64,000 nucleotides of DNA from Pogostemon cablin (lineage: Eukaryota > Streptophyta > Magnoliopsida > Lamiales > Lamiaceae), in contig CM043009.1 in the NCBI GenBank assembly GCA_023678885.1, positions 16,671,117 through 16,735,116 of the forward strand, given 5' to 3'. Below the pieces are notes generated by a model. That model did no database searches. It saw only the letters and a list, made by a program, of their open reading frames with translations, and was not told where the DNA came from. Shown piece by piece: positions 20,773-33,058 of the stretch. How positions within the stretch are numbered: the stretch's first letter is position 1; each line of letters starts with the position of its first letter. A program made the translations under genes and the position numbers.

Positions 20773-21940
20773 GATTAATTTCACTCACTTTAATAATTAT
20801 TTAATTTGTGATTAATTTATTAATTTTTCCTTGCTAACCAATTAAATTTCTAAACAAACTTGAGTCAAACAAGTCCCTTTTTTTAAAAAAGTTTTTTTTT
20901 TAATTTTAATATACAATATATTTATTTGGGTTAATATCCATCTCACGAATTATGACGGTCTCACCCAACACCTACTTTTTATACACATCTTATCCTTCTT
21001 TTAACAAAACATGAAGTTCCGTGTAAACCAACAGATACCATGGACTTAAACTTCAATTTCAGCATACAGCAACTGAAACACTGAGATAATTATCATAAAA
21101 GTCTTTTGGTTGATGATCAACTAGAAAGAATTACTTTAGCAATTGATTAATTCACTTGCTACAAATGATTGAATTATAAATACTGCATTTAATCTGTTAT
21201 TGTTTCGAACTTTAAAAAGGATATCTGGAATTACTGATTCTTTTGTTCTTACGAATCGGAATTGGATTCATTTTCCTCTCTCTACACATTGGTTTTCTAG
21301 CCATCTCTCTCCCCTCCTCTACCCTTCTTGTCAAGTGAAGTGGATGCGCCAAAACTACTTCTCATTGTCGTTGTTCGGCAGTCTTCCCGTAGCAAGTAGG
21401 AGAAATTTCCCTAAAGACACCGTGCTTATAATGATTTTCAATTTGTGATTTCTTTCTATCTCTTGTGATTTTGTTTTTGAACGGATCTATGGCAAAAGAA
21501 CAGGGAGCAGAAATTTGGAGTTAGCAATTACATATCTTCCTAATTCACACTTCCTTTTGTTGGGAGGGGATGGAGTGATTTTGGGAATTAAAAAAATGTG
21601 GAGATTATTGTAGTTGCAAATTCACAAATTCACTCCATAACATTGATCAATGTAAAGATCCTGGGTCTTGGACCAAATTCATCTGGTTAAAGACTTGAAT
21701 GATGGCGTCGGAAGAAGGATTGCATTTGAGAAGAAACGGAAGAAAACAAGTGTGTATAATCTTAATTCTAATTCTTAAATGCATGTATAAGGTTAGTTTT
21801 GTAATTTAGGAGTGTGCATATAATAAAATTTAAAAATAACAAATTTAAAGAGATGTGTATTGAATTTGTCATTTAGTAATAGAGTTGTATTTAATAAAAA
21901 GGGGTGTGCAAATAAAAACACTCTTTAATTAAATATTGTA
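20773..21940. other. No gene recognised downstream of WAK copy 3
   Basis: It begins AT-rich, then has a more complex stretch (21190-21700) whose 82-codon frame shows no domain. The remaining WAK exons are not found here. Confidence 0.5.
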
Positions 21941-22298
21941 GTTTGAAAATTCTTTTAACCATACTCCTCCGTCCCTTGGTAAGAGTCACATTTGCTTTTG
22001 GGCACGTGGATTAATGAGTATTATTATTTAATGTGTAGTGGGTAGTTATATTAGTGGGTGTGTGGGTCCCATATTTTAATTGTATTAGTGGGTGTGGGTG
22101 GGTCCCATATGTCCAAAAAAAGAAATGAGATCCTTTGGGTGGGACAACTAAAATGGTAAAATGAGACTTTTAGAGACGGAGGGAGTATAGGTTAGATATG
22201 TGGTTATTTAATGAATTATGTTGAGTAGCCAGTTTGAAAATTCTTTTAACCATATATGGTAGATTTGTGGTTGTTTAATGAATTATGTTGAGTAGCCA
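21941..22298. repeat. 67-bp tandem duplication, one copy with and one without a MITE
   Basis: Copy 1 runs 21941-22231 and contains the MITE at 21964-22185. Copy 2 runs 22232-22298 without it. Both start GTTTGAAAATTCTTTTAACC and end ATGTTGAGTAGCCA. Copy 2 is therefore the empty site. Confidence 0.85.
21964..22185 (-). mobile_element. Stowaway-type MITE
   Basis: 222 bp, CTCCTCCGTCCC to GACGGAGGGAG, flanked by TA on both sides (21962-21963 and 22186-22187). Interior motifs as in the other copies. Confidence 0.88.
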
Positions 22299-22539
22299 GT
22301 TATACTGGCGACTTTTCTATGGTTCTACTCAACATAAGTCGCAAGTTGTAATAAAATAATATTTAAAATAATAAATAAATATGTAAATGTAATAAAATAA
22401 TATTTAAATAATTTAATACTCCTTGCGTTCCAAAATAATTTACATGATTTTCTCATTTATTTATCCCACAATAACTTTCACACTTAAAAAAAGAATAAAA
22501 CTTTATTCGATAATTCCATCATAGGAAATGTCATAAAAA

Positions 22540-23083
22540 ATATTTTATGAGCTTAAACAAGTACCACGGGAGTGGTATCACCCAATCTCGTGTAGACACG
22601 TTTCTTTTCACCTTGCACAAAGGCTCTTTTCATCTGTTTGTCCTCATTTATGTGGAAGACTTGATCATCACAGGCTTCGACAATTCCATCATAGGAAATA
22701 TCATCGCTCACCTCCAGTCACGATTCGCTGTTAAAGATTTATGGTTTCTTACTTATTTCCTAGGCATGGAAGTAGCCTCATGCAAAGAAGGTCTTTTCTT
22801 ATCACAACACAAGTACATTATTGACCTTGTACGTCGTCATAAAATGGAGAGTGCAAAGCCTTTATCCACTCCCATGAATACTAGGCTTTCTTCTGATCAA
22901 AACCTCCCTATTGATGCTACTGCGTACAGAAGAGCCATTAGAGGACTCCAATTAATATTTGATCACCATATCTCGTCCAGACATATCATTTGTTGTCAAC
23001 AAACTTGCTCAGTCCATGTCCTCTCTGACAAATAGCGATTGGTGTGTTGTCAATGACTATTTCGGTATTTAAAGGGTGCTCTT
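22540..23083 (+). pseudogene. Ty1/copia reverse transcriptase relic, left part
   Basis: The frame encodes the C-terminal half of a copia RT and the RT-RNase H linker: LFVLIYVEDLIITG (catalytic YVDD changed to YVED), then FAVKDLWFLTYFLGMEVA, SQHKYIIDLV, AKPLSTPMN and DATAYRRAIRGLQ. A frameshift follows, and the expected RYLKGAL segment ends at 23083, where the 7.2-kb copia element interrupts. The relic resumes at 30289. Upstream RT and integrase are absent. Confidence 0.85.
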
Positions 23084-23546
23084 TATTGAAAAATTTTAAT
23101 TTCCAATATAGTCTAATTGTGAGCAATATATTATTATGCAATTATATTAGCTATTCAATTATTTTGTGGACTTAATTTAGTGATCCAATTAAGTTGTAAA
23201 GTCCATGAGCTATAATAATAATGATATGGGCCAATTGAGTAGATGTCCAATATACATGACTGAGTGATAATGGGTGGCCCAGTTGTGTAGTATATAAAGG
23301 TTCACAGGTTATGGTCCACAATATACTAAACCACACATAGTCTTCTCTTCTTCCCATCGGAAGGGATTACGACGGTCCCATAAGGAATAAGGAAGCTTAG
23401 TTGAGGAAGGCCGTAATACCTATTTCTCCGAATTCTTATTCTGCCTAGAGGGCTCAATGGATCAAGGTACGCTTCCGTGTTAAAGTTTAGATCTCGTTAA
23501 TCATGATAGGGTTTAAGGTATTGGATTAAATGTGTTATTTCCAACA

Positions 23547-23561
23547 AGTAGTATCAGATCC
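23547..23561 (+). promoter_or_regulatory. Primer binding site of the 7.2-kb copia element
   Basis: AGTAGTATCAGATCC directly follows the LTR. It is a two-mismatch form of the AGTGGTATCAGAGCC site used by many plant copia elements with initiator Met tRNA. Confidence 0.75.
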
Positions 23562-25144
23562 ACCCTTTTATGATTCTCTGAGATCCGTAATATTAATATT
23601 TGGATGCTAAGAATGTGGATTAATTTTCATAGTTTATTATGGATTCGGATTTCCACATGTTATATCAATTGAGTTATGAACACTGTTTTTCATGGATGAT
23701 AATCTATGTTAATTGATTACGAATATTCGAAAGGTTCATGCTTTGGTGAATTTCTTGATTAATCATATATTCTATTTCAGTTCCAATATCAAATATGGAT
23801 ATTATGTTATGAGAATTAATTTTTTTTTTTAATTCTTGTCCAGAATTTCAATTCCACACCATTCTGATCCCATTTACTACTGGAATTGATTGTGCCAATT
23901 TTTAAATTGGATTCATGCAAGTCAATTGATTTTGACATTTAGTTATGTTTAATTTGGAATTATATTTAAAATCATATTTGATTATTGATTTTAATGTACG
24001 TGTCGTTGCGATTTATTATTTTGGATTAGTAATCACATACTTAAATTAAATTTAAATTCGGTATCCTTTCACTTGGCATCACATTTTGAATTTTGGAGTG
24101 GACTTCACGTGTGTATATTGAGTGCACGCTTCTAGTGGCATTTGCAGTGCTTCAAACATTCATTTTTATTTAGGCCACCTATTATAATATTAAGTTTATT
24201 CGTGGTGTACAAGTTATGATTATATATTCGGAGCATATACTAATATTAAAATTGAAAAAGGTTTGAATCATTAATTGAGATGATTTAAATGATTGTTCGA
24301 TCGTCATTAAGTGTCATGAGTATATTTGAGACATTATTCAATTAATGTTTATGCATTTATTTAGTCCGTATATGCATATAATTGATGTTTGAAATTCATG
24401 TTATAAATGTGAGTTTCTATCATGGTTTAAAGCATTATTCTGTTCTGGTGGCTTACAGTACTGATGCACAAGAATGTAATATGTTGATGTTTTGATTTTA
24501 TGGAAAGTTGTTTGGACAACAGTGCAATATTAAGTTATTTGAATAAAAGATATTTGCCTAATTTAGTATAAATTAAATTATGATTTGAAATCCTTATTTA
24601 AGTTATGAAATTTTTCAGTATTTTTTTAATTAAGGTGATGTGTATATTATTATTTCATATTTTGATTAAGAAATAATATTAAACTATGGGACATGATATT
24701 AAGTTCTTGAAATTGCAAATTTTCAATGGGTGACTGTCCACATTGTATTATAATTGGTGACATTTATGATTAAATTTAAATAACAGCAATTGTGTTGCTA
24801 TATTAATTTAAATTATGCTGACGAGAACAACTTAATTAGGGGATACATGAACTGCAATTCATTATTTTTTTTTAAAGCGAATGCAGTAACATGAGGAATT
24901 GTGACGTCAATTTGCATATAAATATTTGTTATGGCATTACGGGACTAATAACGGAAAATAGATATGTGTGTAAGCAATTAAAATTTACGGTCCAATTAAA
25001 TGACGACACGTGTATTTTTTGGATTAAATATCAATTATTAATTTATTTTGGAATTTAAATAAATTAATTCCTAAAAATAGATTAATAAATAATTGATAAT
25101 TAATTTAAGCCCAACAAATTAAATGGGGCTTAAGTTAAAGGAGG
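23562..25144 (+). other. Copia leader and unreadable gag region
   Basis: Low-complexity AT-rich sequence between PBS and the 61-bp repeats. No open frame or gag motif is recognised. Confidence 0.5.
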
Positions 25145-25330
25145 CCTGACTTAAGTCAAATAAGCCCATACAGATTAAATGAGGCCTGACCCAAGTCAAA
25201 TGAGTCCTGACTTAAGTCAAACAAGCCCATACAGATTAAATGAGGCCTGACCCAAGTCAAGCAAGCCCAAGTCAAATGAGGCCTGACTGAAGTCAAACAA
25301 GCCTATACAAATTAAATCAGACCTAAATAA
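25145..25330. repeat. 61-bp tandem repeats in the copia interior
   Basis: A unit of about 61 bp (CCTGACTTAAGTCAA, AGCCCATACAGATTAAATGA and GGCCTGACCCAAGTCAA) occurs about three times with decay, starting at 25145 and 25206. The richness in AAGTCAA and GGCCTGA words stands out from the AT-rich surroundings. Confidence 0.75.
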
Positions 25331-25414
25331 ATCGGCCTGATTACAGCCCAAACAAGTGGAGGCCCAAGCCCGCAGGATATGACCCAAATAGAGTGGACCA
25401 ATCAGAATGCAAGA

Positions 25415-26010
25415 CATTTATGAGGGGGTCTTCACCTCTCACCTATATAAAGGGGTCCTCATCCCTTCATTTGACACACTGAAGCATCTGAAGACACAGA
25501 CACCTTGAAGAGATTGAAACACGAGCAACGCTCCTCAAGATCTTCAAGGCGAAGAACGATATACGACCCGGGATTAGGTGCTAAGCCCCCAGATCGAGTG
25601 TTTTTCATAGTAAGCACGTTGAGTTCTTCAGTGTTCTTTGAGCCAAGAACAGCATAAGACCTGTGATAAAGGTGCTAAGCCCCCCAGTTCGAGTGTTTTC
25701 ACATCAAACACATTTAATCCAAATAAAGGCTCGACTCCTCTGAATAAACATTACAAAGTCCCAAATTTGAGTTCAGACAAGCTTCAACTGAAGATCCGAC
25801 TCAACACTCACAGTCAGCGCAGTCAACATAGTCAGCGCGATCAACACACAAGTCAAGTCAAAATCGAAGTCAAAGTCCAAATTGGTTCGAGAGAAGAAAC
25901 AGAGGATCAATAGAGATTGATTCCTAAATTATCAAGTTCAATCCAACTGGATTATCTTTGTAATTCTTTTGTATTTATTTTTATTATAAATACAAAATTT
26001 ATTGTTACAA
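25415..26010 (+). promoter_or_regulatory. Promoter-like and poly(A)-like block inside the copia element
   Basis: CACCTATATAAAGGGGTCC (TATA at about 25443) is followed by a non-AT-rich stretch. That stretch holds a duplicated block ending GGTGCTAAGCCCCC.AG.TCGAGTG (near 25580 and 25675) and then a TTTGTA/TAAATACAAAA-rich stretch (25955-25995) that resembles a plant polyadenylation region. This order is that of an LTR or pararetroviral leader, but no LTR boundaries or virus-like ORFs are visible. It may be an LTR piece of another element caught inside. Confidence 0.35.
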
Positions 26011-27330
26011 TGTGTTTGTTGATACGAAGCATTATATGATACTTCAGAAATTCTGATTCAAAATCTAATGAATAGCAATCGCCTTGAATATGATCATTAC
26101 ATTTAGTGTATTGAATAAGGTATGAAATGCGTGCACTCCTATGATTAATTAATTATTAATCTTGATTTTTATGATAATTTTGAATTTAATTTTACTATGT
26201 TGAATTAAATGGTTTGGGTATGATGGTGCGGCGTCCCGTGGTATTAATTTGATTTTCAGTTGCATAATTGAATTTGGGTCACCTCTATTCCAAGCAATTA
26301 TCGATAGAATAATTTTGGCTGCATCAGTGTGAAAAGCATATTGATGTCCTATTTTTTCCAGAATAATAATTGAAGCATTTAATTGGTTATCAATAATCAT
26401 GCTAATTAGTTGAGGTATCATATGGAAATGGCTAATTACCTTAGCTAAATAATTTATTATCTTCTTTCTAAATTGCTAATGTGGCCACTGCGGTGAGTGA
26501 ACTTATTGTGCAATTACTTTTAGGAATTTGTATCTCGCCCTCATATAATAATTAGATTTAGTTTGGGTGTGATTGATATGATTCAATGTTTGTACACAAT
26601 ATTCTCAGAGGGATACTTACGTAATTTGGTTTACTCTAAATTAGAATTTTAAATTTCTAATAAAGTTAAGATATCTTTCATTATTTTAAAATATGGGTGA
26701 ATCATCTTATATTTCAATTTGGATTGTGAAATTTAATTAAATTAAAATTGGAGAGACATTTTTAATGTCGTTCAATTAAACATAAATATTTATTTTCAAT
26801 ATGTGTTTAATTAGTTTAGTAATTTTTTCAATCTAGTCAATCAAAGCATCATGTTGCCATAGCAGCCTCTGTATGTGGAGTGCGACTTTATTGAAATTAC
26901 GTAGATGGGTGTGGAATTATTTATGTGTTCTGTGTTTGGCCCATAGGTAGACACAGTTTGACAGAATAATAACACACATGTGATAATAGGTATATGATAA
27001 TTATTATACATTGTTCATGTCAACATCAGTCGGTCCATAGGTAGACTTTTGTTTGACAGAACTTATTATCAATACTTGATTATTACACCAAGATTACCCC
27101 TGCAGTTAATTTTTATCCATAAACGAGGTTAATGTTACACAAGGTGTCTTGTGATGGATCCCCAAAGGTAGATTAATAAATACACAAGCACATGTGGTGG
27201 TGAATACATGACAATTATTTGTTTAACATGTGAGTAATAAGTCGGCCAAAAGGAAGGCTATTGCTTGACAGTTTTATTATCAGTATTTGACTACTACGTA
27301 GAGGGTGTCACTTACAAGTTGGTATTGTTG
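26011..27330. other. Copia interior, non-coding
   Basis: AT-rich. A degenerate block (CCATAGGTAGAC..., TTGACAGAA, TATCA...TTGATTAC) recurs around 26940, 27035 and 27245. No reading frame survives. Confidence 0.5.
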
Positions 27331-27839
27331 TCATTGGACTTGATACTAATCATGTGCTTGATTCCTCGAGATGATTCTAAGTTATTTAAATTTTGAAAGA
27401 TTATAAAGTTTAATGCGAGCATGATAAATTATTTTGCAATAATTCTCTGTACAACTAAGAAGTCTGCTAATTAAGTTTAACCTATATCAACAACAAAATC
27501 ATACATGATGATAACTTCAACAATAAAGATAAGACTAGTAGACTTCAAGAAAATTTGGTTTCAATAAAGTATAAGGGCAATACAAGAAAAACCATTAAGA
27601 AAGCTGCTAAAGACAACTAAAGTACAACCTTTTGTTTACTCCTAAAGACTTGTGGAATTATTTTATAATACACCACATTAAGATTACTTAGCATGAATGG
27701 TGTTGTGATGTAGTTAAAAGACAAAAATAGTACTCCACAACATATGGTTACTAATTGGAAAAATACTAAAGTTGCAGCTTATGGTCTCAATAAAGTTTCA
27801 ACCAAAGTAGTTGTGAGAACTCTTTGAGTTTCACATTTG

Positions 27840-29300
27840 GTGATGTCCAACTAAGGCTAGATCATTGAGATCTCCTAAAGAAAATTGGACTCAAATAAAT
27901 ACAAGCTACTTTATTGGTTATGAATAAAGATAAAAGTTTATAATCCAATTAATCGGATGACATTTGAGATGGGAAATAATGTATTCTTTGAGGATGTTGA
28001 TTTGTGGGGAAGAATAATATTAGAGACATTGCCTTTAAGGAAGAGTATATTTTGACTCCCACTTATGCTTTTAAGAATGGTGTAAATCCAGAATAACGAT
28101 ATGACAATGCCAATAATATTTAAGGAATAACAAATTCAACAACCTCAAGAATTAATGTCACTAAGTAAACCACTAGAGTAAAGAGAAAGACAATTCGGAT
28201 GATTATGTAGTTTTTCTCTTAAATAATGAGGACACTATAAAATTAATGGTAGAACATTCAAACAATGTTTATCAAGCCATGTAAGGTCGAAATACTCAAA
28301 AGTGGGTTAATGCTATAAGTTATGAGTTTAAATCAATACAAGATGATCATGTTCGCATCTTGTTAAAGGATTATACTAAAAAAGGGAAGGAATGCATTGT
28401 TTTAAGGGACTTTCTATCCGGTTATTGAGAAAGATTCTTTTAAGATAATCATGACATTAGTAGCACATTTAGATATTGAATTAAATTAGATGGACATAAA
28501 GACAAAGTTCCTTGATGGCAACTCTGATGATACGATCTTCAAAGTTTAAGAACTAAAAGAAAATCCATCTATGCATTCAAGAAAGCTTATCCGTAAAGGA
28601 ATCAAAAGAATCATCATGAAGTAATTGTCTCATTTGATTTTGAGATAAATGTAGATGATTATGTGGTTCAATGAGAGAAGATTTAAGTTAAAATAGGGAG
28701 ACAAGTGCAGTCTCAATCAAGTGCCCTAAAGTAAAACTAAAAATTTATGAAATGTAAAAATATTCTATAAGCTTTGATTATTGGAAGTTGTTGTATGATG
28801 AGATCTGTAAAAGACCTAATTTGGTTTTTGTTGTTGGTATATTAAGCAGATAATTAAGTAACTCTAGTATGGATCTTTATAAGGTATTTACAGAGAACTA
28901 AGGATAACATGCTTACACATAAGAGATCAGATTAGTAGGAGATCATAAAGTAGTCTGATTTTGAGTTTGTTGGATGCCAATACAGTATAAGATCTACTTC
29001 AAGCTATATCTTCTGTTGGTCTGGAGAACTATACAAGTAAAAGTATTAAGCAAACACTTCAACTCATTAACCATGACAACAAAATCAATAGCACACTAAG
29101 GGGCATTCAAACATGAAATAAAGGTTGCGAAGTTTAGTCACATAAAGTTTATTGTGAGAGTTAGTTCGCAGTAAAGTATTAACGACAAGAGTACTATAAG
29201 TCAAGCATATTGACATAGAATTCTTGGTTGTTAAAGAAAGTGTTTTGTGTAGATAAAATTTTAGTAGAGTATATTGTGATAGACTCCAAATGAGGATTCA
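27840..29300 (+). pseudogene. Copia integrase end, RT and RNase H, heavily mutated
   Basis: Fragments recognisable by frame-hopping: YFIGYE (post-integrase), SDDYVVFLLNNED, HSNNVYQAM and KWVNAISYEFKSIQDD (start of RT), then a LVAH.DIELN.MDIKT-like core where the DVKTAFL motif should be, SMHSRKLI, VIVSFDFEIN and DKCSLNQ. Stops occur every few dozen codons and the YVDD box is not legible. Non-functional. Confidence 0.7.
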
Positions 29301-29810
29301 CCACTTATGTATTCAATGCCCTGTATTTGAGCTAGCTACTCATGTGGGTATTATATGGTTTTAGAATATATTGGTTTAGTGGGAGTCTATATTTATTGCT
29401 CTTTAAAGTTTTTAAGACACTTTGTTTTAGATAATTCAGTTCTTTGCAGAATAAAGTTGATGGCTTTGAATTCATTTTGAATTCACTTAAGTAATTTTTC
29501 ATTTTGTAATATTTTACATTATGGATTGATCTCACTAAAGTTTAAAGTTGGACCAGTTAGAAATAGATATGATTTTTGATCACATTGCATGTAATTTCCA
29601 TTCTACTCACCATATTTGATCTATGTCATTAAGTATATTGATATGGTGATTATTGGGGTTTAACCACAATTTGTAATATGGTGAATGCCGCGGTAGTTCC
29701 ATATTAGTATATGAGATGGACCGAATTGTTAAGTATAGCCTGAAGAGGAATATCATAAATTTGCGCAACTAAGAACTCTTGATATAATTGCTTTGAGAAA
29801 TATATAGCCC

Positions 29811-29821
29811 AAGTGGGAGAT
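29811..29821 (+). promoter_or_regulatory. Polypurine tract of the copia element
   Basis: AAGTGGGAGAT immediately precedes the right LTR start TGTTGG at 29822, the usual copia arrangement. Confidence 0.8.
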
Positions 29822-30288
29822 TGTTGGAAATTTTTAATTTTCAATATAGTCTAATTGTGGCAATATATTATTATGCAATTATATTAGTTATTCAATTATT
29901 TTATGGACTTAATTAAGTGATCCAATTAAGGTGTAAAGTCCATGGGCTATAATAATAATGATATGGGCCAATTGAGTAGATACCCAATACTACATGACTG
30001 GGTGATAATGGGTGACCCAGTTGTGTAGTATATAAAAGTTTATAGGTTATGGTCCCCAATATACTAAGCCGCAATTAGTCTTCTCTTCTCCCTATCGGAA
30101 GAGATTACGACGGTCCATAAGGAATAAGGAGGCTTAGTTGAGGAAGGCCGTAATATCTATTTCTCCGAGTTTATATTCCGCCTAGAGGGCTCAATGGATT
30201 AAGGAACGCTTCCGTGTTAAAGTTTAGATCTCGTTAATCATGATAGGGTTTAAGGTATTGGATTAAATGTGTTATTTCCAACACTCTT

Positions 30289-30400
30289 AACCATGGCCCC
30301 GACGCCCCGCTGATCTATCTATCACCGCGTTCTCATATTTTGATTTTGGAGGAAACATAATTGATGAAAAGTCCATGTCATGGCCGGATGAAGTGATTTA
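30289..30400 (+). pseudogene. Ty1/copia relic, right part
   Basis: Directly after the CTCTT duplication the frame continues with NHGPDAPLIYLS, which follows RYLKGAL in copia RNase H regions, then decays. It confirms that the 7.2-kb element split one older copia sequence. Confidence 0.75.
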
Positions 30401-30610
30401 GATCTCTAATGCACGGTATCAAGATGCATCCTAACTAGAGTACTTCCAATTAACCAAAATCACAAACTTTTTACTAAATTCTTTCACTAAATCAATGGAG
30501 CACTCTCATTGAACAAAGTATTCAAAAAGACTTACATACTCATATACTTCATTAATCTAACAAAATGGTAGAACAACCCATACCTCAATATAGTAATCTT
30601 TCTCCCGTTT

Positions 30611-31261
30611 TTTTATAAGTAAAAATATTATTCTTTATGGGTACAAGAGATACCCAAAAGAGTACAAATTTACAACAATTAATACCCTAATACCATCCTT
30701 GGGTTAACTAGCCAATCACAAAATGAAAACTTAGAGCACCGTATATTGTTTACATAAAACCAACTCCAAAGCCTAAGCTTAATATCCTCAACAATCTTCT
30801 CAACACTAAACTCCACACCATTAAATATTAAATCATTCCTACCTTTCCACAATTTCCAAATCAAACATAACCATATTGTGACCGCTAGCTTCTTCCCTAT
30901 TTTGCCTCTCAATATTCGACTATGTGTAATGAGATTGGATAAAATACAAGAATGGAATACAATAGTAATTCCCAACCATTTGAAGCAAGCCATCCATACC
31001 TCATGTGAAGTTGAGCATTCGAACAAAATATGTCTTCCAGTTTCGATATGGTTTCCACAAAGTACACATGTTGAATCATCGCTAGGAAGTAATAAATTCC
31101 TTCTTAGCAAATTAGCTCTTGTCGGAAGCCTATTCCAGATTGCTCTCCATGCATGGACAATTACTTTTCTTGGTGCAAACGTATCCCATATCAATTTGAA
31201 TCCATGCATCATTTCTTCATCCACTGCTGCATTTTCTCTGAGTTCAACAGGGGCTGAATAG
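30611..31261 (-). pseudogene. LINE 3' end with zf-RVT domain
   Basis: The minus-strand frame 31224-30679 encodes the zinc-binding region found downstream of plant L1-type reverse transcriptase: APRKVIVHAWRAIWNRLPT, then CVLCGNHIETGRHILFEC (C-x2-C...H-x4-C), then IWLCLIWKLWKGRNDLIFNG. Downstream a short 3' UTR ends in an A-rich tail (T run at 30607-30616 on the plus strand). RT and endonuclease are absent, so this is a 5'-truncated insertion, the usual LINE outcome. The sequence before MDEEMM stays similar to 31261 but without a new domain. Confidence 0.85.
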
Positions 31262-31594
31262 ACACTCCTTGTACTGATCTGTCTCCATTTAATTCAATTA
31301 ATTAATATACTAAGTACAAAATAATACTCTCTTCCCCATTCATTAGAACGATTTTCCCATTTTTTTATTTATTTGTCCCTCAAAATCCATCCCATTTAAA
31401 AAATTAAATAATTCTTTATTTAATATTCTCAAAAGTTGGGTTATTTAATAAAATATTGTTATTTTTGTTTTTATTTAACAAAATATAGTTCTTGCATGTA
31501 TTATTAACTAAATAAGCAGAAGCGCCACTAGGAGTGGCGCCTATGCTAGATCCTGTTTTTTTGGCCATTTTTTATTCTTCTGTCAAATCAAATA

Positions 31595-31849
31595 CTCTCT
31601 CCGTCCCATCCTAATGGTTATATATTTTCATTTTGGGCGCCCCATTCTAATGATTACATTTTCCTTTTTAGCATATGGGACCCACACAAATTAATTACTT
31701 CTCACTCCATGGTCCCACACATCCTACTAATACACCTACCCACTTTACATTAAATTATTATTTCTCTCACCTCAATAAACATTAAAATACTATATTTATT
31801 AATCCCCGTGTAAAAAACAAACGTAACCATAAGGACGGGACTGAAGGAG
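31595..31849 (-). mobile_element. Stowaway-type MITE in the left foldback arm
   Basis: CTCTCTCCGTCCC to GGACGGGACTGAAGGAG with TA flanks. It interrupts sequence that is continuous in the right arm (GTCAAATCA next to ATGTTTAATT), so it inserted after the foldback formed. Confidence 0.8.
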
Positions 31850-32581
31850 TATGCATTTTTTTAACATTTAAATTTATTTTAAGTTTTTATGTATAAATAA
31901 AGATTTAATATATTATTTATATTATAAATAATCTTAAAAAAATGTGATACAATATACTCACTCCGACCCGTCTCAACTTTAACTCTACATATTTTGTTTT
32001 AATCCATCATAATTTAAACCCTACATATTTATTTATAAAAGAAAATAACACTTAACTAATATGCATTCTGTTATTCTCACAACATATTTTAAATTCAAAA
32101 TTTGTATTTTTAACACACATAATATACTTTAACTTTAAATGTGTCACTCCTACCTAACACACACATTACCTTACTCGCTTTATTTATTATCTAAAAATAC
32201 AAAAATAACAAAAGTCAATAATGTGAGAATATTTTTTTTTCAAATAACGTGTATAAAAAACATGAACATGTGGACTGGTCTTGAACACATTACAACATTA
32301 GCTAGATAATGGAGGATTTAATTAATAACATCATAACTCTTTAATTTTATTTTATTTTTAAATCAAATTATTTTAATATATTATTATATTTTGCTTTGTG
32401 GATTGACTTTGGACATAAAAATAAACTCATACTGTCTCGTAAATAGGCTCATATTTTTTATTACACGTTATTTGAAAAATATTATTTTTACTTCATTAAA
32501 TTTTGAGTATTATTTTTAGGTAATGGATAAAACGCAAGGTAATGTGTGTTAGGTAGGAGAAACAAATTTAAAATTAACGTA

Positions 32582-33058
32582 CTCTCTCCATTCCGAATTA
32601 ATATTTTCGTTTGTTTTTTTCACGTAAATTAAGATATATAATATTTTAATTTATAGTAAGGTGAGATAAATAATATTTAATGTGAAGTGTGTAATTGTAT
32701 TAGCGTTGTGTGTGAGCCTTACATGAAATAATCAATTATTTTATGTGGGCTCAATTTGACAAAAAAAATACTCCATCCGTCCGGCACCAAGGATGCATTT
32801 TGCTTTTTTGCACGTAGATTAAGGAGTATTATTATTTAATGTGTAGTGGGTAGTTGTATTAGTGGGAGTGTGGACCCCATGTTTTAATTATATTAGTGGG
32901 TGAGTGTGGGACCCATGTGTATAAAAAAAAGAGAACTCTTTAAGTGAGACGATCAAAATAGAAAAAAGAGACCCTTGATGCGGGACAGAGGGAGTATAAA
33001 TCTTCACTTGAGACAAGCAAAAATGAAAAACGTAAATTTTAACTTGGGATGGAGAGGG
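32582..33058 (+). mobile_element. Outer Stowaway-type MITE containing another MITE
   Basis: CTCTCTCCATTCCGAATTAA to ACTTGGGATGGAGAG, with TA on both sides. Without the inner element (32771-32994) it is about 250 bp. Confidence 0.7.
32771..32994 (+). mobile_element. Inner Stowaway-type MITE
   Basis: CTCCATCCGTCCGGC to GCGGGACAGAGGGAG, 224 bp, with TA at 32769-32770 and 32995-32996. Nested in the MITE 32582-33058. Confidence 0.85.

Larger units (their letters stand above)
23084..30283 (+). mobile_element. Complete but decayed Ty1/copia element, 7.2 kb
   Basis: LTRs of 463 and 462 bp (23084-23546, 29822-30283) start T(G/A)TTG and end CCAACA, with an exact 5-bp target duplication CTCTT (23079-23083, 30284-30288). 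A primer site follows the left LTR and a polypurine tract precedes the right LTR. Internal reading frames are riddled with stops, but in the last 2.5 kb (27840-29300) copia integrase-to-RT/RNase H wording is legible. LTR divergence by eye is several percent, so insertion is not recent. It sits inside an older copia RT relic. Confidence 0.92.
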
